Source of the DNA: Polynucleobacter sp. UK-Gri1-W3
GTDB taxonomy: Bacteria > Pseudomonadota > Gammaproteobacteria > Burkholderiales > Burkholderiaceae
Direction of reading: 5' to 3'
Length of the DNA stretch: 64,000 bases
Assembly: GCF_018881595.1 (NCBI RefSeq)
Contig: NZ_JACVQA010000008.1
Location: 352,061 to 416,060 of the forward strand
Numbering within the stretch: the stretch's first letter is position 1; each line of letters begins with the position of its first letter. Shown here piece after piece: positions 36,485 through 46,269 of this stretch. The position numbers were made by a program, and so were the translations under genes. Under the pieces are notes generated by a model. It made no database searches and was not told the DNA's origin. It was given only the letters and a program-made list of their open reading frames with translations.

Positions 36485-39400
36485 TTAATTTGCCCAGCGA
36501 CGCGCGTTTCGGAAAAGACGTAACCAAGGGCTCGCGCCATCTGGTGTATTCAGCCATTCCGGTGGACACCAGCTCATCTGAGCAGCTCTAAATACTCGCT
36601 CAGGATGAGGCATCATGACCATAAAGCGACCATCTGGAGTGGTTACCCCAGTCAATCCTTCTGGCGATCCATTTGGATTCATTGGATAGATTTCGGTAGG
36701 ATTGCCTTGATGATCAACAAAACGGAAAGCAGCTAAACCCTGCTTTTGGATCTGATCTAGATTGCCTTGCTGACTGAAATTGGCAAATCCCTCACCGTGC
36801 GCAATCGCAATAGGAATCTGACTACCCTCCATGCCTTGTGTGAATATGGATGGTGAAGCCATTACTTCGGCCATAACCAAACGTGCTTCGTATTGCTCTG
36901 ATTGATTGCGGGTAAATTTAGGCCAAGCCTCAGCACCAGGGATGATTCCCGAGAGATTGCTCATCATTTGACATCCATTGCAAACACCTAGCGCAAAGCT
37001 ATCTTGACGATTAAAGAAGGTTGAAAATTGATCACGCAGTTGTTGATTAAAGAGAATCGTTTTGGCCCAACCTTCACCAGCACCCAATACATCTCCGTAA
37101 CTAAAACCACCGCAGGCAATAAGCCCTCTGAAATCATCTAATTTAGCTTTCCCGCTGAGCAAATCAGACATATGCACGTCATAACTATCAAATCCAGCCC
37201 AATTCACCGAGTAAGCCATTTCTACATGAGAATTAACGCCCTGCTCACGCAAGATGGCAACCTTAGGTCTAGCATTCTTGGCGATGTAAGGTGCTGCAAT
37301 ATCTTCAGCCACATCAAATGTGAGCTTTGGACTCATGCCTGGATCAGAAATATTCTCTAAGAGTGCAAATTCACTATCAGCACAGGCAGGGTTGTCACGC
37401 AAGCGTGCAATTTGATAGCTAGTATTAGTCCATATTTTCTGCAGAACTTCGCGAGGCTCGGCGAAAATGTTTTTTGCGTCACGCCAAATCTCGATACGAC
37501 CATTGGCATTAGGTTTGCCAATGACATGACTAAATGCACTTAAGCCTAATTTTCTCAATACTGCAAAGACGGCATCACGATCTTCTTTTCGAACCTGAAT
37601 AACGGCGCCAAGCTCTTCGTTGAATAATGCTCGCATTGTTTGTTCGTGACGACGACCTGAAACCTGCTGCGCCCAATTTTTAGCATCGCCATAATCTGGC
37701 TCTTGCCCTGCATCCATGGCAATGATATCCACATTGAGAGAAATGCCGCAATGTGAAGCAAATGACATTTCTGCAACACAAGCCAGCAAGCCGCCGTCCG
37801 ATCGGTCATGGTATGCCAATAGCTTATCTTGCTTGCGAAGCTCAATAATGGCTGTAGCCAACGCCTTTAGATCCTCTGGATGATTAAGATCTGGTGCAAT
37901 TTTTCCTGATTGATCCAAAACTTGGGCCAAGATACTGCCAGCCATACGATTTTTGCCGCGACCCAAATCAATCAAAATCAATTCAGTTTCTTGAGGGGAT
38001 CCGTCTTTGCCTTTTAATTGAAGAAGTGGCGTTAACGTTTTTCGCGCATCAAGTACTGAGGCAAAAGCAGAAATAATTAAGGAAACTGGAGCTACTACTT
38101 TTTTATCTTCCTTGTGATCTTTCCATGTAGTCGACATAGACAGCGAATCTTTGCCTACCGGAATAGAAATTCCGAGCGCAGGACACAATTCCATGCTAAC
38201 AGCTTTTACAGAATCGTATAACTTGGCATCTTCACCGGGTGCACCGCATGCTGCCATCCAGTTAGCAGAGAGTTTTACGCTATCGAGGCTCGCGATATCT
38301 GCAGCCAATAGATTGGTAATCGCCTCACCAACCGCCATGCGCGCTGCCGCAGGCGCATCAATTACTGCCAATGGGGCTCTTTCACCCATAGACATAGCTT
38401 CGCCGCGATAACTTTGATAGTCCATCATCGTGACCGCACAGTCGGCTACGGGAACTTGCCATGGCCCAACAAATTGGTCGCGTGCATTTAAACCGCCAAC
38501 AGTTCTATCGCCGATCGTAATTAGAAATGATTTGCTTGCTACGGTAGGCTGTTGCAATACCCAGGCAATCGATTGCGCTAAATCAGCATCTGTAACATCC
38601 AACTCTTTAAATTCTTGAGCCACTCTCGTGACATTGCGATGCATTTTAGGAGGCTTGCCCAATAGAACTTCCATCGGCATATCTATTGGTGATGCAGCAT
38701 CAGCCCCAGCAGCTTGCTTGGTATCGCTCAGTTTAAGTTGGCGCTCTGCTGTTGCTTCGCCAACTACGGCAAAGGGGCAACGTTCGCGTTCGCAAAACGA
38801 TTTAAAGAGATCTAAATCCTTTTTATCGATTGCTAATACATAACGCTCTTGAGATTCATTGCACCAAATTTCTGCAGGGCTCATGCCACTCTCTTCAAGC
38901 GGCACGCTACGAAGCTTAAATGAAGCTCCTAAACCAGCACCATCAGCCAGCTCAGGGAATGCATTTGATAAACCACCTGCACCAACATCATGAATAGAAA
39001 CGATTGGATTGTTTTCACCAAGCGCACGGCAGGCATTAATCACTTCTTGTGCACGACGTTCCATTTCTGGGTTTCCACGTTGCACAGAATCAAAATCAAG
39101 ATCGGCCGTATTTGTACCGGTTGCAACAGAGCTACCAGTTGCACCACCCATACCAATGCGCATGCCAGGGCCACCTAGCTGAATTAACAGGTGACCTGCT
39201 TGTATTGCCTTTTTCTCAGTATGGATCGAATCAATACTACCGATACCGCCAGCGATCATGATGGGCTTGTGATAACCACGACGAACTCCATCCAGGGTTT
39301 GCTCAAAGACGCGGAAGTATCCACCCAATATTGGGCGGCCAAATTCATTATTAAATGCAGCGCCACCGAGCGGACCATCAATCATGATTTGCAAAGGTGT

Positions 39401-40522
39401 TGCGATACGCTCAGGCTTGCCATATGTCTCAATCTCCCATGGAAGATCTGTACCAGGGATATTGAGATTGGAAACAGAGAAGCCTGTGAGACCTGCCTTA
39501 GGGCGACCGCCAATACCGGTGGCACCCTCATCACGAATCTCACCACCAGCGCCTGTAGATGCCCCGGGAAATGGCGCAATCGCTGTTGGGTGATTATGTG
39601 TCTCGACCTTCATTAAGGTGTGAACTAAACGTGTATCTTTTTCGTAACGATGATTGTCGCCCTGGGGAACCCAGGTTTCGGCTTCGCAACCAACCATGAC
39701 TGCAGAGTTATCTGAGTAAGCAACAATCGTGCCTTCTGGTTGCAATTGATGAGTATTGCGGATCATGGCGAACAAAGAACGCTCTTGATCGTCACCATCA
39801 ATAGTCCAACTGGAGTTAAATATTTTATGACGACAATGCTCACTGTTCGCCTGAGCAAACATAATCAACTCAACATCGGATGGATTACGCTTGAGCTTAG
39901 TAAAGTTTTCAGCGAGGTAAGCTACTTCATCGTCAGACAGGGCTAGGCCTAAGTCTTGGTTGGCTTTATCAAGAGCCGCCCTACCTTCTGTCATTACAGG
40001 GATTCGCGCTAAAGGCTTATCCTCCAATGATTGATATAAGTTATTGGCATCATCAGTTGAATCAATAACCGCTTCTGTCATTCTGTCATGCACAGCAGCA
40101 AGCACTAATTGTGTTTGCTCTGGAGTTAGCACTTTTTTTCCCTTCCATGCAAACTGAACTCCACGCTCGAGACGTAAAACATCCAGTCCACATTGACGAG
40201 CAATATCAGTTGCCTTGCTGGCCCAAGGAGAAACGGTTCCAAATCTTGGGATAACAATCGCGCCTTGGCTATCTGCCTTGCTATTGCCAAACCAAGACTT
40301 GCCTGGATTTATTTTGGAATTAAAAGGCTGGCCATAGGTCAATAAGCTTGCCATGACCTCTTGGTTTTTAGGGCTAGGTTCAGCCGTCGACCAAATGAAA
40401 TGAAGGTACTGAGCTTCGATGGACTCAAGATCAACCCCTTGTGCCGCCAATGTAGCTAAAAGTCGCTGTTGGCGGAAAGAGGAAAGCGCATCAGCGCCGG
40501 GCAAAAAGTGGAAGAAAGACAT
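36485..40522 (-). CDS. purL: Phosphoribosylformylglycinamidine synthase
   Basis: A 1345-residue single-chain enzyme of purine synthesis that converts FGAR, ATP and glutamine to FGAM. The synthetase half has [35 protein letters not shown] and [15 protein letters not shown]. The C-terminal amidotransferase has [12 protein letters not shown] (nucleophile Cys), [10 protein letters not shown] and [10 protein letters not shown]. The length is normal for the large proteobacterial type. A perfect TATAAT on the minus strand ends six bases before the ATG, with no ribosome site. Confidence 0.98.
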   Translation of the reverse strand: MSFFHFLPGADALSSFRQQRLLATLAAQGVDLESIEAQYLHFIWSTAEPSPKNQEVMASLLTYGQPFNSKINPGKSWFGNSKADSQGAIVIPRFGTVSPWASKATDIARQCGLDVLRLERGVQFAWKGKKVLTPEQTQLVLAAVHDRMTEAVIDSTDDANNLYQSLEDKPLARIPVMTEGRAALDKANQDLGLALSDDEVAYLAENFTKLKRNPSDVELIMFAQANSEHCRHKIFNSSWTIDGDDQERSLFAMIRNTHQLQPEGTIVAYSDNSAVMVGCEAETWVPQGDNHRYEKDTRLVHTLMKVETHNHPTAIAPFPGASTGAGGEIRDEGATGIGGRPKAGLTGFSVSNLNIPGTDLPWEIETYGKPERIATPLQIMIDGPLGGAAFNNEFGRPILGGYFRVFEQTLDGVRRGYHKPIMIAGGIGSIDSIHTEKKAIQAGHLLIQLGGPGMRIGMGGATGSSVATGTNTADLDFDSVQRGNPEMERRAQEVINACRALGENNPIVSIHDVGAGGLSNAFPELADGAGLGASFKLRSVPLEESGMSPAEIWCNESQERYVLAIDKKDLDLFKSFCERERCPFAVVGEATAERQLKLSDTKQAAGADAASPIDMPMEVLLGKPPKMHRNVTRVAQEFKELDVTDADLAQSIAWVLQQPTVASKSFLITIGDRTVGGLNARDQFVGPWQVPVADCAVTMMDYQSYRGEAMSMGERAPLAVIDAPAAARMAVGEAITNLLAADIASLDSVKLSANWMAACGAPGEDAKLYDSVKAVSMELCPALGISIPVGKDSLSMSTTWKDHKEDKKVVAPVSLIISAFASVLDARKTLTPLLQLKGKDGSPQETELILIDLGRGKNRMAGSILAQVLDQSGKIAPDLNHPEDLKALATAIIELRKQDKLLAYHDRSDGGLLACVAEMSFASHCGISLNVDIIAMDAGQEPDYGDAKNWAQQVSGRRHEQTMRALFNEELGAVIQVRKEDRDAVFAVLRKLGLSAFSHVIGKPNANGRIEIWRDAKNIFAEPREVLQKIWTNTSYQIARLRDNPACADSEFALLENISDPGMSPKLTFDVAEDIAAPYIAKNARPKVAILREQGVNSHVEMAYSVNWAGFDSYDVHMSDLLSGKAKLDDFRGLIACGGFSYGDVLGAGEGWAKTILFNQQLRDQFSTFFNRQDSFALGVCNGCQMMSNLSGIIPGAEAWPKFTRNQSEQYEARLVMAEVMASPSIFTQGMEGSQIPIAIAHGEGFANFSQQGNLDQIQKQGLAAFRFVDHQGNPTEIYPMNPNGSPEGLTGVTTPDGRFMVMMPHPERVFRAAQMSWCPPEWLNTPDGASPWLRLFRNARRWAN

Positions 40523-40528
40523 CCCTAG

Positions 40529-40534
40529 ATTATA
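40529..40534 (-). promoter_or_regulatory. Predicted -10 of purL
   Basis: TATAAT on the minus strand matches the consensus at six of six positions and ends six bases before the purL ATG (40522). A leaderless transcript is the simplest reading. The -35 region is weak, and no PurR-like operator was recognised. Confidence 0.55.
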
Positions 40535-40543
40535 AGGTTTTGC

Positions 40544-41218
40544 CTACACTAAGCGCCCGCCCTGAAGGTGGAATTGCCGCTGGCACCGATCAGCCAAGGC
40601 CTGGTCATGGGTCACCAAAACCAGGGTTGAATGGTTGGCTCGATTTAGCTCAAAAAGGAGCTCAATAACCCGGTTTCCACTGACCTCATCCAGGCTGCCA
40701 GTAGGCTCATCCGCAAAAAGGATGGCAGGCCTCATGATGAATGCTCTGGCCAAGGCTACACGTTGCTGCTCTCCACCAGATAGGGTTTTGGGGAAATGGT
40801 TGGCACGCTCACCTAAACCCACTTGCTCAAGACACATTAGGGCATTTTCTTTGGCCATCTTTAGACCATTCAGCTCGGCTGGCAGCATCACGTTTTCAAG
40901 TGCCGTTAAATGCGGCAGCAATTGAAAGGATTGAAAAACAAAGCCTACTTTTTGACCCCGTAACTTGGCCCGTCCGTCCTCATCCAACAGATTCAGATTT
41001 TGATTGGCCAATTCAACATGCCCGCTTGTTGGAGTATCTAACCCAGCCAATAGCCCAAGCAGGGTACTTTTGCCAGAACCAGATGCGCCCGTTATAGCAA
41101 TACTTTCACCCCCGCAGACATCAAAGCTAATGTCGTGCAAAATAGTTAACGATCCATCGCTAGATAAAACTTGTTTACCTAGATGTATCGCACTAAGGAC
41201 TTTTTCTGGAACACTCAT
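40544..41218 (-). CDS. ABC transporter ATP-binding protein, YbbA/LolD type
   Basis: A 224-residue ATPase with ITGASGSGKSTLLGLLAG (Walker A), FVFQSFQLLPHLTALENVMLP (Q-loop), LSGGEQQRVALARAF (signature) and ILFADEPTGSLD (Walker B). This is the MacB/LolD/YbbA group. As in E. coli it is divergent from tesA, where YbbA pairs with the permease YbbP. No permease gene is adjacent: the next gene downstream is purL. ATG 41218 is chosen because the longer frame to 41275 runs into tesA. Its partner may be encoded elsewhere. Confidence 0.9.
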   Translation of the reverse strand: MSVPEKVLSAIHLGKQVLSSDGSLTILHDISFDVCGGESIAITGASGSGKSTLLGLLAGLDTPTSGHVELANQNLNLLDEDGRAKLRGQKVGFVFQSFQLLPHLTALENVMLPAELNGLKMAKENALMCLEQVGLGERANHFPKTLSGGEQQRVALARAFIMRPAILFADEPTGSLDEVSGNRVIELLFELNRANHSTLVLVTHDQALADRCQRQFHLQGGRLV

Positions 41219-41220
41219 AA

Positions 41221-41892
41221 ATGAATCAAATTGTTTGGTTGAGCTTCTTGAATAAAAAACTGAGGGCCATAACACTGGCAGCTGCCCTATTTTGCCTGTT
41301 TATTCCTTTTGGCACACAAGGTCAAACGAACCCTACTATTTTGGTCTTGGGCGATAGCCTATCGGCTGAGTACGGTTTAGCGCGTGGAACTGGCTGGGTA
41401 AGGCTGCTGGAGGAACAACTAAAAATAGAATCTAGTCCTTGGAATATTTTTAATGCCAGCATTAGCGGTGAAACCAGTTCAGGCGGCCTGTCTAGATTGC
41501 CAAAATTACTAGAGCAAAAGAAGCCAGGTATTGTTCTTTTAGAGCTCGGCGCAAATGATGCATTGCGCGGACTCTCCATTCAAGAGTCAGAAAATAATTT
41601 GCGCAAGATGATTCGATTGAGCAAACAATCTGGAGCAAAAGTGCTTTTGTTTGGCATGCAGATTCCACCAAACTATGGGCAAACTTACACAAAGCAATTT
41701 CAGAATTTATTTCCAGAGCTAGCTCAACAGGAGAAAGTTCAACTGCTCCCCTTCTTTTTACAGGGTGTAGCCTCGGACCCAGCACTATTTCAGGCCGATC
41801 GCATGCATCCCAATGAAAAAGCACAAACGATTCTTTATAAAAATGTATGGGGCGCTATGGCCCCATATCAATCAATACTGAAGAGTAAATAA
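41221..41892 (+). CDS. tesA: Periplasmic SGNH esterase/thioesterase I (TesA)
   Basis: A 223-residue SGNH hydrolase with a signal peptide (NKKLRAITLAAALFCLFIPFGTQG). Block I is LVLGDSLSAEYGLARGTGWV (Ser), block III LLELGANDALRGL (Asn) and block V QADRMHPNEKAQ (Asp and His). The E. coli enzyme acts on acyl-CoA, aryl esters and lysophospholipids. ATG 41221 leaves only two bases to the divergent start codon. A TTG at 41248 would give a more typical signal peptide start (MNKKLRAI...) and room for a promoter, so the start is uncertain. Confidence 0.9.
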   Translation: MNQIVWLSFLNKKLRAITLAAALFCLFIPFGTQGQTNPTILVLGDSLSAEYGLARGTGWVRLLEEQLKIESSPWNIFNASISGETSSGGLSRLPKLLEQKKPGIVLLELGANDALRGLSIQESENNLRKMIRLSKQSGAKVLLFGMQIPPNYGQTYTKQFQNLFPELAQQEKVQLLPFFLQGVASDPALFQADRMHPNEKAQTILYKNVWGAMAPYQSILKSK

Positions 41893-41893
41893 C

Positions 41894-43357
41894 TTAGCTA
41901 CCCGAACCAGATGATGGCGGCTTAAGTGGATTAATCACTTTAACGCCGGCAACATCGCGCCAATAAGCCATAAAACCAGCAAATTCAGATTGAGCAGCCA
42001 AAGCTTGAATCTGTTGAGCTTGTGCTTTATGCACCTTTGCATCGATACCGGTAGGTTGGCGTACTTGATCTACGCGATACAAGATCGTACCAACACCAGG
42101 ATTTTGTACGGAAACAAGTGCAGGGAATTTATCGGGGTTAACAGACATTACATCATCTAGCGCCCCGCCTACTAAATTACCAGGTTTATTGCGAGAAACC
42201 CAAATAGGGCTTGCAAATCCAGTTGCACTTTTAGGATCTTTCTCCAATGCAGCATACCGATCTGCGGCAGCGCTTACAGCAAGCTTTTCGGCCATGCGCT
42301 GACTCACTTGACGTTTCACTTCTGCCGCAACATCTTTAAATGGCAAAGTTTGTGCTGGGTGGAAAGTGATTACACGCGCTGAAACAAATACGCCGGGGGC
42401 TGTTTGTACTGCCTCAATATTGCGCTTGTTCTTAATAGCTTCATCGCCAAATAAAGATTGGACTACCTTGGGATTGGCCAATGGATGATCTTTTGCAACG
42501 CCCGTTGCGCCAGCGCGAGTGACACCTTTCTGGGTTTGTACGTTGAGCTTTAATTTATCTGCAGCCGGCTTAAGACTATCTGACTGGTCATATGTCATAT
42601 TAGCAAATTGGTCTGCTTTTTCACTAAATACCTTAGCATCATCCTTTGGATCAGCCTTAAGAACGATGTACTCAACGTCAACGTATTCAGGACTTTCAAA
42701 GAGTTTGGCATTTGCGTTATAAAAGGTCTGAAGCTCTTCTTGCGATGGGTTTACCTTAGATAAGTAATCTTTCGCATCAAACGATAGAGTCTGAACTTGA
42801 CGCTCAGTCTCGTAAAGGGTTGATACGATTTCAGATAATTTTGGACTACCAATTTCAGTGCGGGCAACCGAGTTAACAAGTTGACTGATCTTTAAATCAA
42901 ATGCTTGGCTTGCATAAAACTGCTCTTCGTTCAATCCATTGCTAGCTAACAATTGTTTAAATCGTGCGTCATCAAAACTTCCATCTTGTTTATAAAGAGC
43001 ACGAATTTGTGGAATATTTTGCAAGCTTTTGATTAGGGCTTCTTTACCAACCTGCAATCGCAGATTGCTTACGGCAAATCCAAGAATGCGTTGTTGCAAT
43101 AACTCATTCAAGATTGCCTGTCTAAATTGAAGGCTTTGTGCAATCTGAGCATTTCCACCAACACGTTCTGCTTGACGTTTCGCAGCAGAGTCAACCTCTT
43201 GGGCAGTAATGGGTTTGCCATTAATTTTGACGAGATCGGTCTCTTTATCCAAAAAGCTGGAATAGCTTGAGATTCCAAAAAATGCAAAAGACGGAACAAT
43301 CAAAAGCATTAAGGCAAGCTGCAAAATTCGTTGGTGCTTACGGACGGTATCAAACAT
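41894..43357 (-). CDS. ppiD: PpiD-like periplasmic foldase, apparently lacking the parvulin domain
   Basis: A 487-residue membrane-anchored protein: cytoplasmic N-terminus MFDTVRKHQR, one helix (about residues 11-30), then the SurA_N-type chaperone region with KINGKPITAQEVD and QQRILGFAVSNLRLQVGKEALIK. At about residues 227-250 the sequence passes straight from YVDVEYIVLKADP to KVFSEKADQFANMTYDQSDSLKPAADKLKLNVQT. In ordinary PpiD these segments flank the parvulin PPIase domain (VSHIL...GGDLG...FGYHI), and no such motifs occur here. The usual length is about 620-640 residues. It lies after lon and tRNA-Val, the usual place for ppiD. It probably remains a chaperone at the Sec translocon exit. 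Confidence 0.88.
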   Translation of the reverse strand: MFDTVRKHQRILQLALMLLIVPSFAFFGISSYSSFLDKETDLVKINGKPITAQEVDSAAKRQAERVGGNAQIAQSLQFRQAILNELLQQRILGFAVSNLRLQVGKEALIKSLQNIPQIRALYKQDGSFDDARFKQLLASNGLNEEQFYASQAFDLKISQLVNSVARTEIGSPKLSEIVSTLYETERQVQTLSFDAKDYLSKVNPSQEELQTFYNANAKLFESPEYVDVEYIVLKADPKDDAKVFSEKADQFANMTYDQSDSLKPAADKLKLNVQTQKGVTRAGATGVAKDHPLANPKVVQSLFGDEAIKNKRNIEAVQTAPGVFVSARVITFHPAQTLPFKDVAAEVKRQVSQRMAEKLAVSAAADRYAALEKDPKSATGFASPIWVSRNKPGNLVGGALDDVMSVNPDKFPALVSVQNPGVGTILYRVDQVRQPTGIDAKVHKAQAQQIQALAAQSEFAGFMAYWRDVAGVKVINPLKPPSSGSGS

Positions 43358-43464
43358 GTAAAAGTTCGCTAATTAAAAATATCAATACCACGAGTGTACT
43401 AGGGGTGTAGCAGATGGGTATTGGAAAGCCTGAGTAGGCCAAGAAAGAACAAAACGTAATAGTT

Positions 43465-43540
43465 TGGTGGGCGCTGAGAGGCTCGAACTCCCGACATTCT
43501 GCGTGTAAGGCAGACGCTCTACCAACTGAGCTAAGCGCCC
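43465..43540 (-). tRNA. tRNA-Val (TAC)
   Basis: A 76-nt cloverleaf on the minus strand from GGGCGCTTAGCTCAG to an encoded CCA. The anticodon stem-loop TCTGCCTTACACGCAGA gives TAC. It sits between lon and ppiD, a common position in betaproteobacteria. Confidence 0.97.
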
Positions 43541-43589
43541 CAAAATATTACAGGTGAGATTGTAACCTAAGCGCGGGTTTCGGGTGGGG

Positions 43590-43634
43590 TTTCCGCTAAA
43601 CCGACCTCAATTGACGAGGTTCATTTAGCGGAAA
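43590..43634. repeat. Nested inverted repeat between lon and tRNA-Val
   Basis: Outer arms TTTCCGCTAAA (43590-43600) and TTTAGCGGAAA (43624-43634) are perfect over 11 bp and enclose inner arms ACCTC/GAGGT. The inner loop is AATTGAC. The element begins 12 bp past the lon stop. There is no T-tract, so a simple intrinsic terminator is unlikely. It resembles an extragenic palindrome. Confidence 0.6.
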
Positions 43635-43646
43635 ATCACCCTATTT

Positions 43647-46079
43647 TCAGTGCTTAAGTACGTCTGCTGCTGCACCCTTTTCGTTTACCTTGCTGGCTTC
43701 TGCAGCCTTTTTAGCCAGCTCTTCAGGTGTCGGATCAGGCAATGCATCTGGCATGCGCTCTAATGCCAACTCTAGAACCTTATCAATCCAACGAACCGGG
43801 ATGATCTCAATAGCATTTTTGACATTATCTGGAATATCAATCAGATCTTTCACGTTCTCCTCCGGAATTAAGGCCAGCTTAATACCGCCACGATGGGCCG
43901 CTAAAAGCTTTTCTTTTAATCCACCAATTGGAAGAACTTCACCACGTAAAGTAATTTCACCAGTCATAGCAACGTCAGAGCGGATTGGTATGCCTGTAAA
44001 GACGGATACTAAGGCTGTTGTTATTGCAATACCAGCTGATGGGCCATCTTTTGGGGTTGCGCCATCTGGGAAGTGAATATGAATATCTTTCTTCTCAAAA
44101 GCTTCATCAGTAATACCAAGTCGCTTGGATCTTGAGCGAACCACAGTACGCGCAGCCTCAACAGACTCCTTCATCACATCACCAATAGAGCCTGTACGTG
44201 TAATTACACCTTTGCCCGGCATAACCGCTGCCTCAATAGTGAGCAAATCTCCACCTACCTCAGTCCACGCCAAACCAGTTACTTGACCAACTTGGTTTTC
44301 TTTACCCGCTAAACCAAAATCGTACATGCGTACTGATAAAAATTTCTCTAAGTTATCTGCATTCACAACTACGGGCGCAGCCTCTTTCTTTAGAAGCAAG
44401 AGCTTGACCACCTTACGGCAAATTTTGCTGATTTCACGCTCTAAAGAACGCACCCCGGCTTCACGCGTGTAATAACGAATCATATTGCGCACAGCACTGT
44501 CTTCAATCTTGAGTTCGTCTTTTTTCAGACCGTTATTTTTGATTTGTTTTGGAATCAAATAATTCACAGCAATACTGGTCTTTTCATCTTCTGTGTAACC
44601 AGCCAAGCGAATAATCTCAAGACGATCTAGTAATGGGCCAGGGATATTCAAGGAATTCGAGGTGGCCACAAACATCACATCTGAAAGATCAAAGTCCACT
44701 TCAACATAGTGATCTTGGAAAGTGTGGTTTTGCTCTGGATCTAAAACCTCTAACAGGGCGCTAGCTGGATCTCCGCGGAAATCCATACCCATCTTATCTA
44801 CTTCGTCCAAGAGGAATAAAGGATTGCGGACACCCACTTTAGTGAGGCTGCTCAAAATCTTGCCAGGCATGGAACCAATATAGGTGCGACGGTGACCACG
44901 AATCTCAGACTCATCGCGCACACCACCTAAGGCCATGCGTACAAATTTTCTATTGGTTGCACGTGCAATAGATTGCCCAAGAGATGTCTTACCAACACCG
45001 GGAGGGCCTACTAAACAAAGAATGGGGGCCTTGACACGATCAACACGTTGTTGGACTGCGAGGTACTCCAAAATACGTTCTTTGACTTTATCTAAGCCAT
45101 AGTGATCTTCATCCAATACTTTTTCAGCATTGGTAAGGTCATTGTTGATTTTGGTTTTCTTCTTCCAAGGAAGATTAACCAGTGTATCGATAAAGTTTCG
45201 GATGACCGTAGCCTCTGCAGACATCGGTGACATCAACTTGAGTTTCTTAAGCTCAGATTCTGCTTTCTTTAAAGCCTCCTTAGGCATTCGCGCAGCTTTA
45301 ATGCGCTTCTCGAGTTCCTCGAGATCAGCGCCCTCTTCGCCTTCACCTAATTCTTTCTGAATTGCTTTTACCTGTTCGTTGAGGTAGTACTCGCGTTGAC
45401 TCTTTTCCATTTGACGTTTAACACGTCCACGAATACGCTTCTCCACTTGCAGAATATCAATCTCACTTTCGAGATCAGCAAGCAAACTCTCCAAGCGTTG
45501 CACCACGTCCATCATTTCGAGTAAACGTTGTTTCTGCTCAAGCTTGACAGGCAAGTGCGCGCAGATGGTATCGGCTAAACGACTTGGATCATCAATGCCG
45601 CCTAGTGAAGATAAAATTTCCTGTGGAACTTTTTTATTGAGTTTTACGTATTGATCAAACTGCGCCATGATCGCGCGACGCAAGGCTTCAGTTTCATGAG
45701 CATCAATTGCATTGATAGCAGTCGGCGTTGCTTCGCAATTGAAGTAACCAAGGCTATCTTCAATTTGACTGACTTCTGCGCGCTGTACACCCTCAACCAG
45801 TACTTTGACAGTGCCGTCCGGCAATTTGAGCATCTGTAGGATATTTGCAATACAGCCGACCTCGTACAGGTCCTCGATGACAGGCTCATCCTTAGCAGCC
45901 GTTTTTTGGGCCACCAAAAGGACGTTCTTGCCAGTTTCCATGGCTGCCTCTAGGGCCTTAATTGATTTTGGGCGACCCACAAACAGTGGAATCACCATAT
46001 GAGGAAATACAACTACGTCCCGCAAAGGGAGCAAAGGTAGTTGAATCGGTTCAGAGGGCAGTAATAAGTGGCCAGGCAT
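43647..46079 (-). CDS. lon: ATP-dependent protease Lon
   Basis: An 810-residue LonA. It has the N-terminal substrate-binding domain (LPLLPLRDVVVFPHMVIPLFVGR), Walker A GPPGVGKTSLGQSIARAT, Walker B LFLLDEVDKMG, and the Ser-Lys dyad in PKDGPSAGIAITTALVS and IGGLKEKLLAAHRGG. It degrades misfolded and regulatory proteins. A GGAGG lies nine bases before the ATG, and a probable sigma-32 promoter lies about 105 bp upstream of the start codon. It follows clpX, separated by a terminator. Confidence 0.98.
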   Translation of the reverse strand: MPGHLLLPSEPIQLPLLPLRDVVVFPHMVIPLFVGRPKSIKALEAAMETGKNVLLVAQKTAAKDEPVIEDLYEVGCIANILQMLKLPDGTVKVLVEGVQRAEVSQIEDSLGYFNCEATPTAINAIDAHETEALRRAIMAQFDQYVKLNKKVPQEILSSLGGIDDPSRLADTICAHLPVKLEQKQRLLEMMDVVQRLESLLADLESEIDILQVEKRIRGRVKRQMEKSQREYYLNEQVKAIQKELGEGEEGADLEELEKRIKAARMPKEALKKAESELKKLKLMSPMSAEATVIRNFIDTLVNLPWKKKTKINNDLTNAEKVLDEDHYGLDKVKERILEYLAVQQRVDRVKAPILCLVGPPGVGKTSLGQSIARATNRKFVRMALGGVRDESEIRGHRRTYIGSMPGKILSSLTKVGVRNPLFLLDEVDKMGMDFRGDPASALLEVLDPEQNHTFQDHYVEVDFDLSDVMFVATSNSLNIPGPLLDRLEIIRLAGYTEDEKTSIAVNYLIPKQIKNNGLKKDELKIEDSAVRNMIRYYTREAGVRSLEREISKICRKVVKLLLLKKEAAPVVVNADNLEKFLSVRMYDFGLAGKENQVGQVTGLAWTEVGGDLLTIEAAVMPGKGVITRTGSIGDVMKESVEAARTVVRSRSKRLGITDEAFEKKDIHIHFPDGATPKDGPSAGIAITTALVSVFTGIPIRSDVAMTGEITLRGEVLPIGGLKEKLLAAHRGGIKLALIPEENVKDLIDIPDNVKNAIEIIPVRWIDKVLELALERMPDALPDPTPEELAKKAAEASKVNEKGAAADVLKH

Positions 46080-46183
46080 GGGGCAAATCCTCCAAAGTAA
46101 TCAAACCTCAAAAAGTCTTAGTTAGTGGCAATTTAAACAACAACCACTAAATAGATACATTATTCATGAGTAGCATACTACCT

Positions 46184-46211
46184 ATATGGGTAGGCTTTAG
46201 AGAAAAACAAG
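46184..46211 (-). promoter_or_regulatory. Probable heat-shock (sigma-32) promoter of lon
   Basis: On the minus strand CTTGTTT (46205-46211) and CCCATAT (46184-46190) are 14 bp apart. The established sigma-32 consensus is CTTGAAA, 13-15 bp, CCCATnT; the -10 matches fully and the -35 keeps CTTG. lon is a classic sigma-32 target. Confidence 0.55.
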
Positions 46212-46223
46212 GGGTAAAAAGAC

Positions 46224-46250
46224 AAAAAAGGGGCAAAAATGCCCCAAAAA
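46224..46250 (-). terminator. Intrinsic terminator after clpX
   Basis: On the minus strand GGGGCA, loop TTTT, TGCCCC is followed by TTTTTT. It lies 20 bp past the clpX stop and separates the tig-clpP-clpX transcript from lon. Confidence 0.9.
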
Positions 46251-46269
46251 TGTCGAAAACCTTAAGAAA

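Noticed and set aside
39191-39616. 141-codon plus-strand frame within purL
   Set aside because: Antisense shadow of a highly conserved enzyme; several similar frames exist along purL.
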